Source of the DNA: Mesocentrotus franciscanus
Taxonomy: Eukaryota; Echinodermata; Echinoidea; Camarodonta; Strongylocentrotidae
Direction of reading: 5' to 3'
NCBI GenBank assembly: GCA_037976565.1
Contig: CP137671.1
Location: forward strand, 20,791,267 to 20,855,266
DNA: 64,000 nucleotides
The notes below the pieces were generated by a model, which was not told the origin of the DNA, ran no database searches, and saw only the letters and a list, made by a program, of their open reading frames with translations. The position numbers were made by a program, and so were the translations under genes. Shown here piece by piece: positions 1 through 11,520 of the stretch (position 1 is the stretch's first letter; each line of letters starts with the position of its first letter).

Positions 1-639
1 TACAGACGGACTTACATATGAAATGACTGACAACCCCAAAAACATAATGCCTTGTCACTTATTGTCAGAGCTGGTAAACTGAAGTGATCGAAGCCTGCCC
101 ATTTTTTTCTTCTAAATCTATTTTGTTTTCCAAGTGAAAATGTGTCTCACTCAACTCCAGCTCCCCAGCTGCACTTAAACAAGTAACTCTCACTCAGGAT
201 CACATTCACATTTCAATTTTCATGCAGCTGCATGCAGTCACTGCTAATTTTTTCAGCAGGTGAAAAAGATTTTTACTATAGGCTCTCGGCCGTACTATAA
301 GCGGCCGGGTTCTACCAGGCACAACCCACCAAGCAGTAGCTGCAGAGAGGCCAAGTTTGCTTCAAATTCATGTGTCTTGATATTCCTTTTTCATTCCACT
401 TTTTGATAAGAGAAGATTCGCGCCAGCCGGCCTCGCCTGCAGGGGCTGCATTGCACTGTCTGCACTGGTCATGCACTGGAGGAAAGGCTTACGCTGATTG
501 GATGGAAGTCGCGGCACGGAAAAAAATTATGCTAAAATTATGCCAGTGTCAAATTATGTCAGGCATAATGCTAGAAATTAATCTGATATCTAAAAGTTTT
601 TTAAATGCACAAAATAATCATCATAATTATCATGCAGTG

Positions 640-1560
640 GCCAAATTTCTAGGGACTTACTCAAGAGGGCCGGGGTTGAGCTCTACATCTCCAGCCATCA
701 ACAAGAGAAGACTTAAAACAAAGAGATGCTGGACGCGAACGGAGAACATCTGGGTGAAGGTACACCACGATGACCATGATGAGTAGGAGGAAGGGGAGGA
801 ACATGACTGCATCGGTTCCTATGATGATGATGATTAGGAATAGGATGAAAGATGAGAAGTTAATTAAGGTTATAAAGACAATAAAAGAATGCAATAAACA
901 TTGATTCACATAATTCATCATGTGCATATATAGGGATGTAGTTTCAACTGCAAACTGCAGTAGGATCAAGATACCAGCAATAACAGGAAAGACTTAAAGA
1001 AGTTTTCCAGAAATCTAGTCTACCATCACTTTCATTTATCAGCTCATGCAGTGCTGATATCAGCATTTGTTGTTGACATCCAATATCATTATCATGCGTC
1101 TAGTTAGAGAACTAGACACTCGGCTGCTAGATCTAGACTAATTTAAACACAGACTGAGGTACATGAAGTTGTGCATGCACGGTCATCACCATAATAATCA
1201 ACAAAATGTTGTGCTCATTTTCCACATCTCTCCCACCTCACTTGTCAGAAGAACTCACCATTTGAAACTTGACTTTATACGAGGTATCTAAGTTATCTAT
1301 TGTCTATAGTTGAGCCCGAACTAATATCCATTTCATCTCCAGTTCCTGTACTGCAGTAGATGGAATTGTGTGACCAGCTCCAAAAACAGTACGTGGCAAA
1401 GACAACATCAATGTGAAACCCAAACCGCCACGTCACGATACCATCACGATAATGGGGATCGAATACGGGTGACGTCAAGCTATTTTTCACACATTCATTC
1501 GAGGTCGAAGGTAGCCATTTCAAAGTGTGTGGGATTGCCAATACCACTATAACACCTCCT
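640..1560 (-). repeat. Duplicated NLR exon 1 and upstream region, copy 1
   Basis: Positions 640-1135 match 28673-29190, and 1141 to about 1480 match parts of 33480-34040, same orientation. The match covers the 2A exon and several hundred bases upstream, that is the presumed 5'UTR and promoter. Here the two parts are contiguous. No long ORF besides the leader is convincing. Confidence 0.7.
661..749 (-). CDS. First coding exon of a second NLR paralogue (2A leader), gene continues off the left edge
   Basis: This is nearly the same exon as 28694-28776: ATG at 749, a hydrophobic run (LFVLSLLLLM), AGDVELNPGP, Leu and then the donor GTAAGT at 660. It has two extra codons (Arg-Val) but the same exit phase. 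The upstream in-frame ATG 21 codons away (812) is also conserved. Transcription runs leftwards, so the Death, NACHT and LRR exons, if present, lie before position 1. The Death exon of the intact copy sits about 840 nt from its exon 1, so here it would fall outside the window. Confidence 0.72.
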
Positions 1561-2169
1561 TGGCTAAACTATTCACAGGCAATGTATGCATTGTCTTTTG
1601 TGTATCCGTCAGGCATCAGCGCATCGATTGCTACCTATCAAAATGGACATTATGGATATATAAGAGGGAGAGGAGGAGAGGGGGGTAAAACACAGAATTA
1701 AGGTGTAAAAATAATTATTATTATTCTGTGACCTACGTATATGTGACATATTTACAGCTCTATAGTACTGTGATAAATATGAAAACATTCAGTAATTAAT
1801 TCAAACAAAAAAAGATATAAACATAATGTTTATACGTGTATATATATAATTATCATATTCTATAAAGGTCTATATATATATATATATATATATATAAACA
1901 CTATTTTTTGCACTTGAAGATATAATGATAGTGAAAGTGAAAGTGGTATTTACAACAACAACAAAACCTATATGCATATATGTACATAATTTTGCACTTG
2001 TTGACTTACAATGAAAGTGATGTGCATGTAGTTCATGATTACCGGGGTCATGCAGACATGAGACTTGCGTCTTAAACCTATATAGCGTCTTATATCCTGA
2101 ATTGCATCATTAAACAATTAATAGCGTTATTCGTAGTATAATCCATACACTGATACAATCGCGAAGAGG
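1561..2169. other. AT-rich DNA without recognisable gene
   Basis: Contains a (TA)n tract near 1870-1896 and scattered simple repeats. I see no exon-like ORF with splice sites. Confidence 0.5.
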
Positions 2170-2402
2170 GTCGGGTTTTGATAAACGGCCGTCATGTAAT
2201 TGTCGGTGTCGGCTTCATGTCCAAGTAGAGACATTGGCTGGCGATCTCGAAACTCTGTCCTCCAGCCGGGCTGAGCACGGTCTGGACAACAGGCTTGTGC
2301 CTTACGAATCCCAGAGTCTTAAATCTGTCCGGCTTGACAGCCTCTACAATACTGTCAGAAAGTCACTCTGCGATGAGTACCTCTAGTTTTCCAGGATCTG
2401 GT
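2170..2402 (-). pseudogene. Unrecognised coding-like fragment with an internal stop
   Basis: On the minus strand one frame reads PDPGKLEVLIAE, a stop, then LSDSIVEAVKPDRFKTLGFV and on to PAGGQSFEIASQCLYLDMKP before a second stop near 2192. The composition is protein-like and balanced, unlike its AT-rich surroundings, and a MITE sits immediately beside it. I do not recognise the family. It may be a broken exon or an old gene fragment. Confidence 0.35.
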
Positions 2403-2687
2403 CCAGGGGGGTGTTTCACAAAGACTAAGATCAAATTTAAGCTGGACTTAACTATGGCAGGCCATTCATGCCACTGTTTGCTCTCACCATTTACTGGCAT
2501 GGTCTCTCAAGGGACGTACAAATCATGGTCACAAATCTACAGAATTTACATTTTTTGATAATTCATTATTGAAGAAAAAAATATTATCTGAAGATCATAA
2601 TGGTGAGAGCAAACAGTGGCATGAACGGCCTGTCATAGTTAAGTCTAACTTAAAGTCTATCTTAGTCTTTGTGAAACACTCCCCAGG
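2403..2687. mobile_element. Foldback MITE, copy 1, flanked by CCAGG
   Basis: The ends are inverted repeats of about 85 bases: GGGGTGTTTCACAAAGACTA on the left mirrors TAGTCTTTGTGAAACAC on the right, and the homology extends through the motif GCAAACAGTGGCATGAA. Direct CCAGG copies (2403-2407 and 2683-2687) flank it and look like a 5-bp target duplication. Related copies lie at 45454-45737 and 47524-47820. It has no coding capacity. Confidence 0.8.
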
Positions 2688-4379
2688 AGTAGTTTGACCT
2701 CATGTATACGTTGAACGCGCAAAGGACGAAAGCCCATAGCGCTTAGAGACTTAAGTGGTAAGCGCTTTATAAGAAACGTTGTTTTTATTATATTTATTAT
2801 TATAAGGTATGCTCACGGTAGGGACCCATCTGATAAGTGTTCTCGATTCGCACAGTTGGTGAGGATGGTCTTCTTTGAAGTGGTACGGATGAGGAGTGGG
2901 TAATTCCCAATTAAGGGACAGCTAGTGTGCCTTTGATCCCACCGCTGCCGCCGCCTACGCTTCCGCTGACTGCTAATTCTTCTTGAGGATCAAGACTCCA
3001 CTGCAAGAGCTTTCTTGTCTTTCCCCTGTTGCTTGGTACGTACTGCTTCCCAGCTCCACCGACCACGGATCCGTTGTCGCTCCCACCACCGCGCCTCTCG
3101 ATACGGCGTTGCTCCCACCATCCTTGATAGAAGGTCCATCGCCTCCAGATCCAGAAACACTCGATCTCTGCTTTGTCAGACGGCACAGCTGTGGCAGCTA
3201 GGGCTTTTCTTTAGTTCAGTGCTTGACAGAAGCCATTGCTGAAACTCTAGCTTTGAAAAACAAAATCAGTTTAAAGATAGGCTATTCCGTTATGATTTTT
3301 GTTTCACAAATTACGTCCAGTACCATCCGATTATATAATATTTATATGCATGAGCTTGCTTGCTTGCTCTCGAAAGACCAAAAAGTAAACCTTTACGGCA
3401 GATGAAAATGCTGATAAAATTCATCACAGAATTTCTTCACGTATATAGGCCTAGAGATAAAAGCCATGTGTATAGTGTTGAAAAGTCGCAGTTTAATAAG
3501 CCAGCATGTGATATGACAAAGAAAACAGAAAAGTTCATATTCCCATTTTCGTAATTGCATGAGTGCATAATTATCATCACTTGAATGCAATCTTCCTCAA
3601 TGCATGTGTCTCCTAATCCATCATTCAGGCAATCGAGTTTTCTGTTCTCGGAGAGCAGCTAGAGACTGTGACTTCAAATAACAACACAAAGATTGCAATG
3701 AATTACCACGTATAATAATATGCAGACGTTCACAAAAGAATACAAGTAAAAGTCATATTACCTGTCCTTTTGTTTTCAATAGCACACTTCACTGCCATGC
3801 ATGCCATCACTCTCGATCGCGAACCAGTCGAGTATGTGTGTGTATTGGGTTTTCACAGACGTTTATCAATCAGATTTGATTATTTACGTCTGGGGACCGA
3901 CCTTTAAACGTCACCATCCGAAAGACGTGACTCAGCTTTGAACCTGCGTCCTCGGCTGAATCAGATTGTAACTTCCACTGTTAATGTTAGCTGGATTACA
4001 GGCGCACGCCACATGCAACGCCTAGTGTGTCGATCTTGGAAGAGTTTTATATCAGTTCGAACTCTCTAATTTGAAATTAAAAATCCTTTCTGCAAGTGTA
4101 CGTGGTTTACCCATCTTATTACAAAGGAAAGCAAAGCTGGGATGAAGAGGGATCAGGAGAGGGATCCGGAGAGGGATGAATTAGCCTGCTAACCATAACA
4201 CAATGTAAAGTAACTTCGGCGTCGGCGTCGGAGCTCCCCGGAGTTAAATGTAAAGCTGAAGATGGTTCACTCGCTAAAATGTGTACGTGCGCTAAATGAA
4301 TGATGCATCTATCTAATTTCTCGGCCCCATGCGCCGCGCCCCTGCAAAAACCACCAACTCACCATAGTAACGTAATGCC
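2688..4379. other. Intergenic DNA, no gene assigned
   Basis: A GC-richer patch (2911-3242) is open in several overlapping frames on both strands. None shows a recognisable domain or splice context. The motif TAAGCGCTTTATAAGA near 2760 resembles the tails of interspersed repeats. Confidence 0.4.
3838..3929. repeat. Interspersed repeat copy, inverted relative to about 33696-33838
   Basis: The reverse complement of this block (including TTTACGTCTGGGGACCGACC) matches 33700-33830. At 33.7 kb it appears as an insertion relative to the paralogous block at 1.2 kb, so it behaves like a small mobile repeat. Confidence 0.6.
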
Positions 4380-4433
4380 ATATTTGAGGTCACCATCTCT
4401 CTCTCTCTCTCTCCCTCTCCCCCTCTCCTCCTC

Positions 4434-4478
<45 letters not shown>

Positions 4479-4700
4479 AGCCCATCTCCCTCTCTCAATT
4501 CATTTATTTTATATATCCCCTCCCCTCTGTTTCTCTCCCTCTCTCTCTCGAATATCTATCTCTCTCATTCTCTCCCCTCTAAAACTACTATACCCCCCTA
4601 TCCGCCCCTACATCTCCCACTCGCCCCCTCTCTATTACTACACTCACTGCCTCCCCCACACCTCTAAACACTATCAATCTCCCTCTCTCTATTTCCCCCT
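4380..4700. repeat. CT-rich low-complexity tract
   Basis: Long runs of (CT)n and CCCTCT. The ORFs here are low-complexity artefacts. Confidence 0.9.
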
Positions 4701-5489
4701 ATATACTAATGATACAATAGACGAAGCTAATTGTATATATACGCTCTATACATTGATCATAATTCAACATACATGTATCTTCCTTCGGCATATAATGTCA
4801 TTTAGTAGGCATTCAAAAAGTGATTAATCATTTCTAACATTTAAAAGCTAATACAAAATGGACGCAGAAAAGTGAGAGACGGAGAAAGAGAGAGTGAGAG
4901 AGAGAGAGAGAGGGGGGGGCAGGGGCGAAAAGGGGATTAGGTTTGGGGAGAGAATAATGGGTTATATTATCTGACGCTAGGATAATGAAGCTGGGATAGA
5001 AATGACGCAAGCCTCATATCTGACAATGTCTGACTCCAGTAGTCACGAACTACATTATTTTAAGTATTATATATCAACGATAGTTAATGTTTTGTACATG
5101 CATGGTCCTGTAATGATCTTTATAGATAACACATCTATTTATTTTTCCTTTTAAAAGAAATAGTACTGAATGTTTTCGTTATACAAGGTCTTGTCACACC
5201 ATGTTTCGATATCTACTTGTTATATTGTTAACTACCAATAACCAGATTATTAGATCTCAAGATAGAAAAGATTATAATTTCGTCTGCTTTAAGGGTTTTC
5301 ACATGATGAGGGTGCTAAAAGCCTTACATTCATTATATCTAGAGGAGAATAATATTTTCAAACTTTGGAGGAAGCTAGACCCTACACAGATTTTCATTTA
5401 GCAAAAGTAATCTATATGTATATCGATAAAGATTTCTGAAAGCGTTCATTATGTCATGTATAGGGTCCATGATTATGTCATGACAATAT

Positions 5490-6085
5490 CTTACCCAGAA
5501 AGAGGGGAGGGAGAGGGAGGGAGGGGAGAGGGGAGGGACCTGGAGAGAGAGGCAGAGGAAATGGCAGGTAGATACGGATGGAGAGGAAAACGGGAGAGAA
5601 TGGGATGATAGCTAGAGAGGGGAAAAGGAGAGAGAGAGAGAGAGAGAGGGGAGAGGGAGAGGAGGGGGTAGGAAAGAAGGAGGGAGGGAAGGTATAGATG
5701 ATAAGAGAGAGAAAAATAGAGAAGTAGAGAGACCGACTGACAGACAGACAGACAGGCAGACGAAGAGAAAGGGGAGATGAGATAATATAATTATAACAAA
5801 GGGAAAGAGAGGTAGATTCGCAAGGAGAGAGAGAGAGAGAGAGAGAGAGTAGGGAGAGGGGAGAGGAGGGGTGGAAGAGAAGGAGAGGGGGGAGAGGAAG
5901 ATACTAGAGAGGACAGGAGATAGGGGAAAGAGGGAGATAAGGAAGGTAGATGATAAGAGAGAGAGAAAGAGAAAGAGAAGTAAGTACTAAGAGACCGATT
6001 GACAGACAGGCAAAAGGGGAGATGAGAGGAAAATACTAATATAAGTATAACAAAGGATAAGAGAGGTAGATTCGCAAGGAGAGGC
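5490..6085. repeat. GA-rich tract with a 254-bp tandem duplication
   Basis: The block ending GGTAGATTCGCAAGGAGAG at about 5811 recurs 254 bases later at about 6065, including the GACAGACAGACAGGC segment. The rest is (GA)n and GGGA runs. Confidence 0.75.
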
Positions 6086-6188
6086 AGCGCATTTTATGCG
6101 CGACATTTTCCCCTCATTTATTACTATAGCCAGGCCTATAATGCTCAATTCTAACCGTTGTAGATACGAGTATAACCATGGATACTCC

Positions 6189-6466
6189 CAGTGGCGTATC
6201 CAGGGGGGGGGGCCCAGGGGGCCCGGGCTCCCTCCCTAGCAAAAAAAAAAGGTAAAAACACACTTTTTTGAAGAAAAAAAGAAGATGGGCCCCCTCCTGG
6301 CGCCAAGGGGTGGCGATGAAAAAAAATAACCCTTCCCATAGGGAAAAAAAAATTGTGCTCACTACCCCCCACTGAGCGAAAAATCGGCCGGCACGATTTA
6401 CAAATTTTCGCACTAAGTGGCCCCTTTTTAGGCCCCCTCCCTTGCCGCCGGCTGGATCCGCCCCTG
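6189..6466. mobile_element. hAT-like MITE with perfect 8-bp target duplication
   Basis: The 278-bp element begins CAGTGGCGTATCCAGG and ends CTGGATCCGCCCCTG, imperfect inverted ends. It is flanked on both sides by GATACTCC (6181-6188 and 6467-6474). An 8-bp duplication with CAG...CTG ends is the hAT signature. The interior is homopolymer-rich and noncoding. Confidence 0.85.
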
Positions 6467-6899
6467 GATACTCCCATAGTTATTGCCTCCCTCCCTTATT
6501 GGTTATTGCAGACGTTACATCAATTAATTATCAAATTTGTGAAACCTCCATTCTCTTGATAACTACCATTGTATACACCCGTTTCTTGGATACATCACGA
6601 GCCGGCACACTCTAGCCTCAGTGATAATTCATGAGATCCTTAAATCGATGGCTATATAATTATATCGAATCTGCGCTGAGAGAGAGAGAGCCATAACAAA
6701 TAATCATAAACGATGTCATGAACAAGACGTTTATGTTTTTCACGTGAAATATATTTGAATCATCGTTATTAATGTTATCAGAAAAAAATCAAAGAAATAT
6801 ATGCCTTTTGCAACTTTGTTTTTCAGCCTACATGTTGCTTTTCGTAGCTCTTATTTCTTTCCAGCTGTTTTGCAAGTTTGAGCAATGTACCCCAAAATT

Positions 6900-7100
6900 C
6901 TTATCCCACCCCCCTCCCTTTTCTCTCTCTATCTCATATCGCTTTATTTATCTTGTTAATGTAATTATCGCCAAAAAATATGCTATGGAATACAAAGTCT
7001 CTCTCACCCCCCATCTCTCTCTCTCTCTTCCTCCGTCTCTTTCTTCCTCTCTCTCTCTTCCTCTGTCTCTTTCTTCCACTCTCTCTCTCTCTCTCTAACA
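6900..7100. repeat. CT-rich low-complexity tract
   Basis: Pyrimidine-rich TCTCTCTTCCTC repeats. The overlapping ORF is spurious. Confidence 0.85.
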
Positions 7101-7740
7101 CATCTGTCTCTCATTTTTCACAATGGACATCTCTCTAAACCACATGAAAGCCCATATTAATCATCTCAAAACATAGTGCTATCAAAATGTTTGGAATGAA
7201 ACCATGATCACACACAATACTTTACAAATGGACATAGTTTATTACAAAGTCTCATTCTAATTTACACTGTTGCCATATTATAACAAGCATTCCACATTGT
7301 CTGAATCAAAATAATCAATAATCAATAATAATTCATTGCGAAGCCCTGCTGAGTAATTATGCAACAATCATAATTTTTTCTCAAATTTGTCTTTTTACAA
7401 AAATATGTTATTTTACCACTTCAACAGTAACAACATTACACATTATCGTCCATGTTTCATTAATTTAAATAAATCAACATCCACACATTTTAATACATTG
7501 TGATGATTAACATAATTACAATAAATATAAAAATGATGATTTTAGTCTATTTACATAACAGGATTACATCCATTCTTTGGAAAAACTTTGGCAAAGAATT
7601 TCAAATAGATCTTATGGACCGAGATATACACTATTTATCTAAACTCTAAACCTCGGCAGCAGACTTGTATGATATTATAGTCATAGATTACATAACCACA
7701 CAATGGAATAAATCGAACAACATACATGTATTTTTTATAA

Positions 7741-8095
7741 ATGTAATGCTTCCTGGGAGAAATTTCAATTATTTAAACATATTTGTGGCACACACCCAGC
7801 AAATAAGATTGATTGATCGATCTTTAATTGAAAAACAAGTCAGAAAAAATCTCGGAACCAGCGGGACTTGAACCTGCATCTACTGCTTGCCGGGCAGCGA
7901 CTCTACCACCAGGCCATCACTGGTCCATGGCACAGTCACGATGAACTAGAAACAATTACCCAAGCTCTCCTGATTCATTCTGACTTATTAATATTCATTA
8001 GTCCGCCATAGGACAATAACTTTTAGAAATGTAATGCTTCCTGGGACAAATTTCAATTATTTAAACATATTAGTGGCGTACACCCAGTAAATAAG
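7741..8095. repeat. Direct repeats of about 65 bp flanking a tRNA-like SINE
   Basis: The block starting TGTAATGCTTCCTGGGA at 7741 recurs at about 8028 with a few mismatches (offset near 287). The SINE-like segment lies between the copies, on the minus strand. Confidence 0.65.
7809..7926 (-). mobile_element. tRNA-derived SINE (minus strand)
   Basis: On the minus strand, from about 7926, an A-box-like TGGCCTGGTGGTAGAGTC is followed by a B-box-like GGTTCAAGTCC with tRNA-like spacing. The acceptor stem is imperfect (GGACCAG against CTGGTTCC), so I call a SINE rather than a functional tRNA gene. Confidence 0.6.
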
Positions 8096-9777
8096 TACAT
8101 ACATGTACTTGGCAATTTTGCAATCGCTGTCTCATCATAAATTGTAAAAAGTACACCTTGTAACATGATCAATATTGAAACATTTGTGCCATTTTTCTGT
8201 CTTAAAAACCCGACAACTTCTAGGAACAGGAATTCCAAAATGTTTTCAATTTGGTCATGATCTTTTAACAGAGATAAATACATTATGCAAATAATCAAAT
8301 TATCCTTATGGAATGTTTAACATATATAATACAAGGCATTATTTAGCTTTTTAAGTACATGCACAATACAACAGCTATAATAAAGTACAGAATACATTTA
8401 CACAATTTTAGTGTAAATATATTTTTTTATAAAGCTGATTGGTAAAATGATGGACTATGAAATATATACACATTAACTTCACTGTACTAGTATTGTGTTA
8501 ATTATCATATCTGTACATTTCTGTGGGCACTTGCATTGCATGTATTCCTATCTACAATACATCATGAAAGGGAAATCCAAACTTAATAGCAAATAACTCT
8601 AAAAGAAAGCAGAAAAGATCAGAAAAGCAGACTGGTGAAACTTTGAATGAAACTGGACAAAAAAATGAGAAAGTTATTCATTTTTGTAAAGTTAATTTTA
8701 AGCACTTTATGTATGAGAACTCCTAATAGGCGAAATCGGTAATGTCACTGTGATGTAGCACCGGAAAACTTTCTCATTGGTTCCAATAAATAAAATGACG
8801 GAAATATCATTTTTGTTCTCCAAATGTACGGCCTCGGGAGGGTCTTTTCTCTTTAGAGGACCGACAATAATATACCATCCAACATATATTTCAAGTAGTG
8901 CCCTAAGGGAGAAGGCACTTGGGAGAAAAACAGAATTCAATTTAATTTTTGTACATGACAAATGGAAGAGTTGTCCTTGACTACGTCAAAATCCACTGGT
9001 ATAATTGCCAATTCAATTTGTGATTCGCATAGCTCTAGTGATCTCATTTTTCAAACATTCATATATAACACTCTTAATATTGGTCCGATTTATTTCAAGC
9101 TTTCGCCATTCTGTGTCTCTTATTTTCTGCTTTCATACAAGCGAACTTATTACAAGGGTTGGACTACCCGTTAAAGAATTTCATCAAAATTTCATCGAAA
9201 TTCTGTGTCTGAAGACCCCTATATCTAATAAGTTAAGACTGCAATATAATAAAGGCAAGAAATGACATATGATTTCACTAAAAATGGTTATAAAAACAGC
9301 CATTGTAAAATTTGGAGGGTTAAAATTAAGACTGTTATATAATACGTGCAAGAAATAACATATGATTTCAATAAAAATTGTAATAAAAACAGCCATTCTT
9401 CAATTTTGAGAGTCCAAGAAGTAAATTGCACTAATTATCAAAAAGAACATATTTGCCATAAATTGGGTTTGACAAATTAAAATATCATTGCACTGTTACA
9501 CATGTATAATTTAAAAAAAAGAAAAAGTACTTTACAAATATAAAAAGGACATGAAACCGTGTTCTCATTCCACTGAATGGTCCGAGTGAAACCAGCCTAA
9601 TTCTCAGAATAAAAATTCCATTCTTTTCAATGGGTTTGTAATTTAGTGTGGCGAGCTGGCGTTGACTGAAATCAAAACGGTTTCATGCAACAGTAAGTGA
9701 TCAAGTAGTGTGCCCCAAGTGAACATGAGGTCTGCATGGAGGTGGACGGCGTTCTCGTCAACACAATTGAAAAGACC
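8096..9777. other. AT-rich DNA without recognisable gene
   Basis: No exon-like ORF. About 9238-9316 and 9332-9410 are tandem imperfect copies (shared AAAAACAGCCATT). Confidence 0.5.
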
Positions 9778-9974
9778 TTAAAGCCCGTCTGCACTAGTTT
9801 GGCCAAGAGGGATTAGACCTCCCAGCATGGTCACTGACAGGTGGTTATCTCATCAACTCAGCTCTCAATTAACATAAGAAAAAGAGAATCATGGGGGACC
9901 AACGGGCACCGCTTAGGCATCGTTTTCTTTATAGAGGGAGCAAGTAGCTACAAGTAATGCAGTGGGGCTTCAAT
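9778..9974. mobile_element. Small TTAA-flanked MITE, copy 1
   Basis: Starts TTAAAGCCCGTCTGCACTAG and ends GTGGGGCTTCAA. It is about 90% similar by eye to 12926-13126. The inverted AGCCCC/GGGGCT ends and flanking TTAA suggest a TTAA-targeting (piggyBac-like or Kolobok-like) element. Confidence 0.65.
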
Positions 9975-10262
9975 TTCTCCTTTGAGTTTCTTTGTGCAAT
10001 GTACCGAAGGGTACAGCACCATACATACCCTTAGGTGTGTTAACTCGCTATGCTAAGATTTTTCAACTAAATTTGAAATACACCTGTCAAGGTCAAGAAA
10101 ATAATTAACTTACATATTACAAAACACACAGAGATGTGTCAATTGGAAGAGCTTTTTATAGTTCAGCAAACTCTTCTAATTTGATATCGTAGCTATTAGA
10201 CCTAGATTTCCATTTAGTAAAGCACTAACCTCAAATAATAGGTCCGCCACACATAATGTCTA

Positions 10263-11520
10263 CTATAGAGGCATGTAGGAAGAACAACAGTTCAGGGAGC
10301 AATGTCCCAGCACTTCTCCTTCTATTCTGAGAAGGCACCAATTGGCTACAAACTTGTCACTCCTAAAGAACTTCAAACAATGGGTCCCACACAAAATACA
10401 TCGAGGCATGTAGGAAGAACAACAGTTCAAGGAGCAATGTCCCAGCACTTCTCCCAGTTCTATTCTGAGAAGGCACCAATTGGCAACAAACTTGTCTCTC
10501 CCAAAGGACTACAAACTAAGGTCCCACACAAAATACATTGAGGCATGTAGGAAGAACAACAGTTCAAGGAGCAATGTCCCAGCACTTCTCCTTCTATTCT
10601 GAGAAGGCACCAATTGGTAACAAACTTGTCTCTCCCAAAGGACTACAAACTAAGGTCCCACACAAAATACATCGAGGCATGTAGGAAGAACAACAGTTCA
10701 AGGAGCAATGTCCCAGCACTTCTCCTTCTATTCTGAGAAGGCACCAATTGGCTACAAACTTGTCTCTCCCAAAGGACTACAAACTAAGGTCCCACACAAA
10801 ATACATCGAGGCATGTAGGAAGAACAACAGTTCAAGGAGCAATATCCCAGCACTTCTCCTTCTATTCTGAGAAGGCATCAATTGGCAACAAACTTGTCTC
10901 TCCCAAAGGACTACAAACTAAGGTCCCACACAAAATACATCGAGGCATGTAGGAAGAACAACAGTTCAAGGAGCAATGTCCCAGCACTTCTCCTTCTATT
11001 CTGAGAAGGCACCAATTGGCTACAAACTTGTCTCTCCCAAAGAACTTCAAACAATAGGTCCCACACAAAATACATAGAGGCATGTAGGAAGAACAACAGT
11101 TCAAGGAGCAATGTCCCAGCACTTCTCCTTCTATTCTGAGAAGGCACCAATTGGCTACAAACTTGTCTCTCCCAAAGAACTACAAACTAAGGTCCCACAC
11201 AAAATACATAGAGGCATGTAGGAAGAACAACAGTTCAAGGAGCAATGTCCCAGCACTTCTCCTTCTATTCTCCTTCTATTCTGAGAAGGCACCAATTGGC
11301 TACAAACTTGTCACTTGCAAAGGACTACAAACTAAGGTCCCACACAAAATACATCGAGGCATGTAGGAAGAACAACAGTTCAAGGAGCAATGTCCCAGCA
11401 CTTCTCCTTCTATTCTGAGAAGGCACCAATTGGCTACAAACTTGTCTCTCCCAAAGGACTTCAAACAATAGGTCCCACACAAAATATCTAGAGACAAGTA
11501 GGAAGAACAATTGGTCAACG
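10263..11520. repeat. Tandem array of a ~134-bp unit, about nine copies
   Basis: The landmark GAGGCATGTAGGAAGAAC recurs at 10268, 10403, 10540, 10674, 10808, 10942, 11077, 11211 and 11356, with a diverged copy at 11491. Spacing is 134-137, except for one 145-bp unit that duplicates CTCCTTCTATT. Units are nearly identical. The unit is not a multiple of three, so the overlapping ORFs are artefacts. Confidence 0.92.

Noticed and set aside
2911..3242. Gly/Arg-rich minus ORF and two overlapping plus ORFs
   Set aside because: Three frames are open in a GC-rich patch; none shows domain or codon evidence.
4300..4827. 175-codon Ser/Leu/Pro-rich ORF
   Set aside because: It is (CT)n low complexity; the opposite strand is also open as Arg-Glu repeats.
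10263..11518. Overlapping ORFs of 60-86 codons with repeated CILCGT-type peptides
   Set aside because: They arise from the 134-bp tandem array; the unit length shifts the frame each copy.
10263..11520. CRISPR array
   Set aside because: Units are contiguous and nearly identical over 134 bp, without unique spacers, and the genome is animal.
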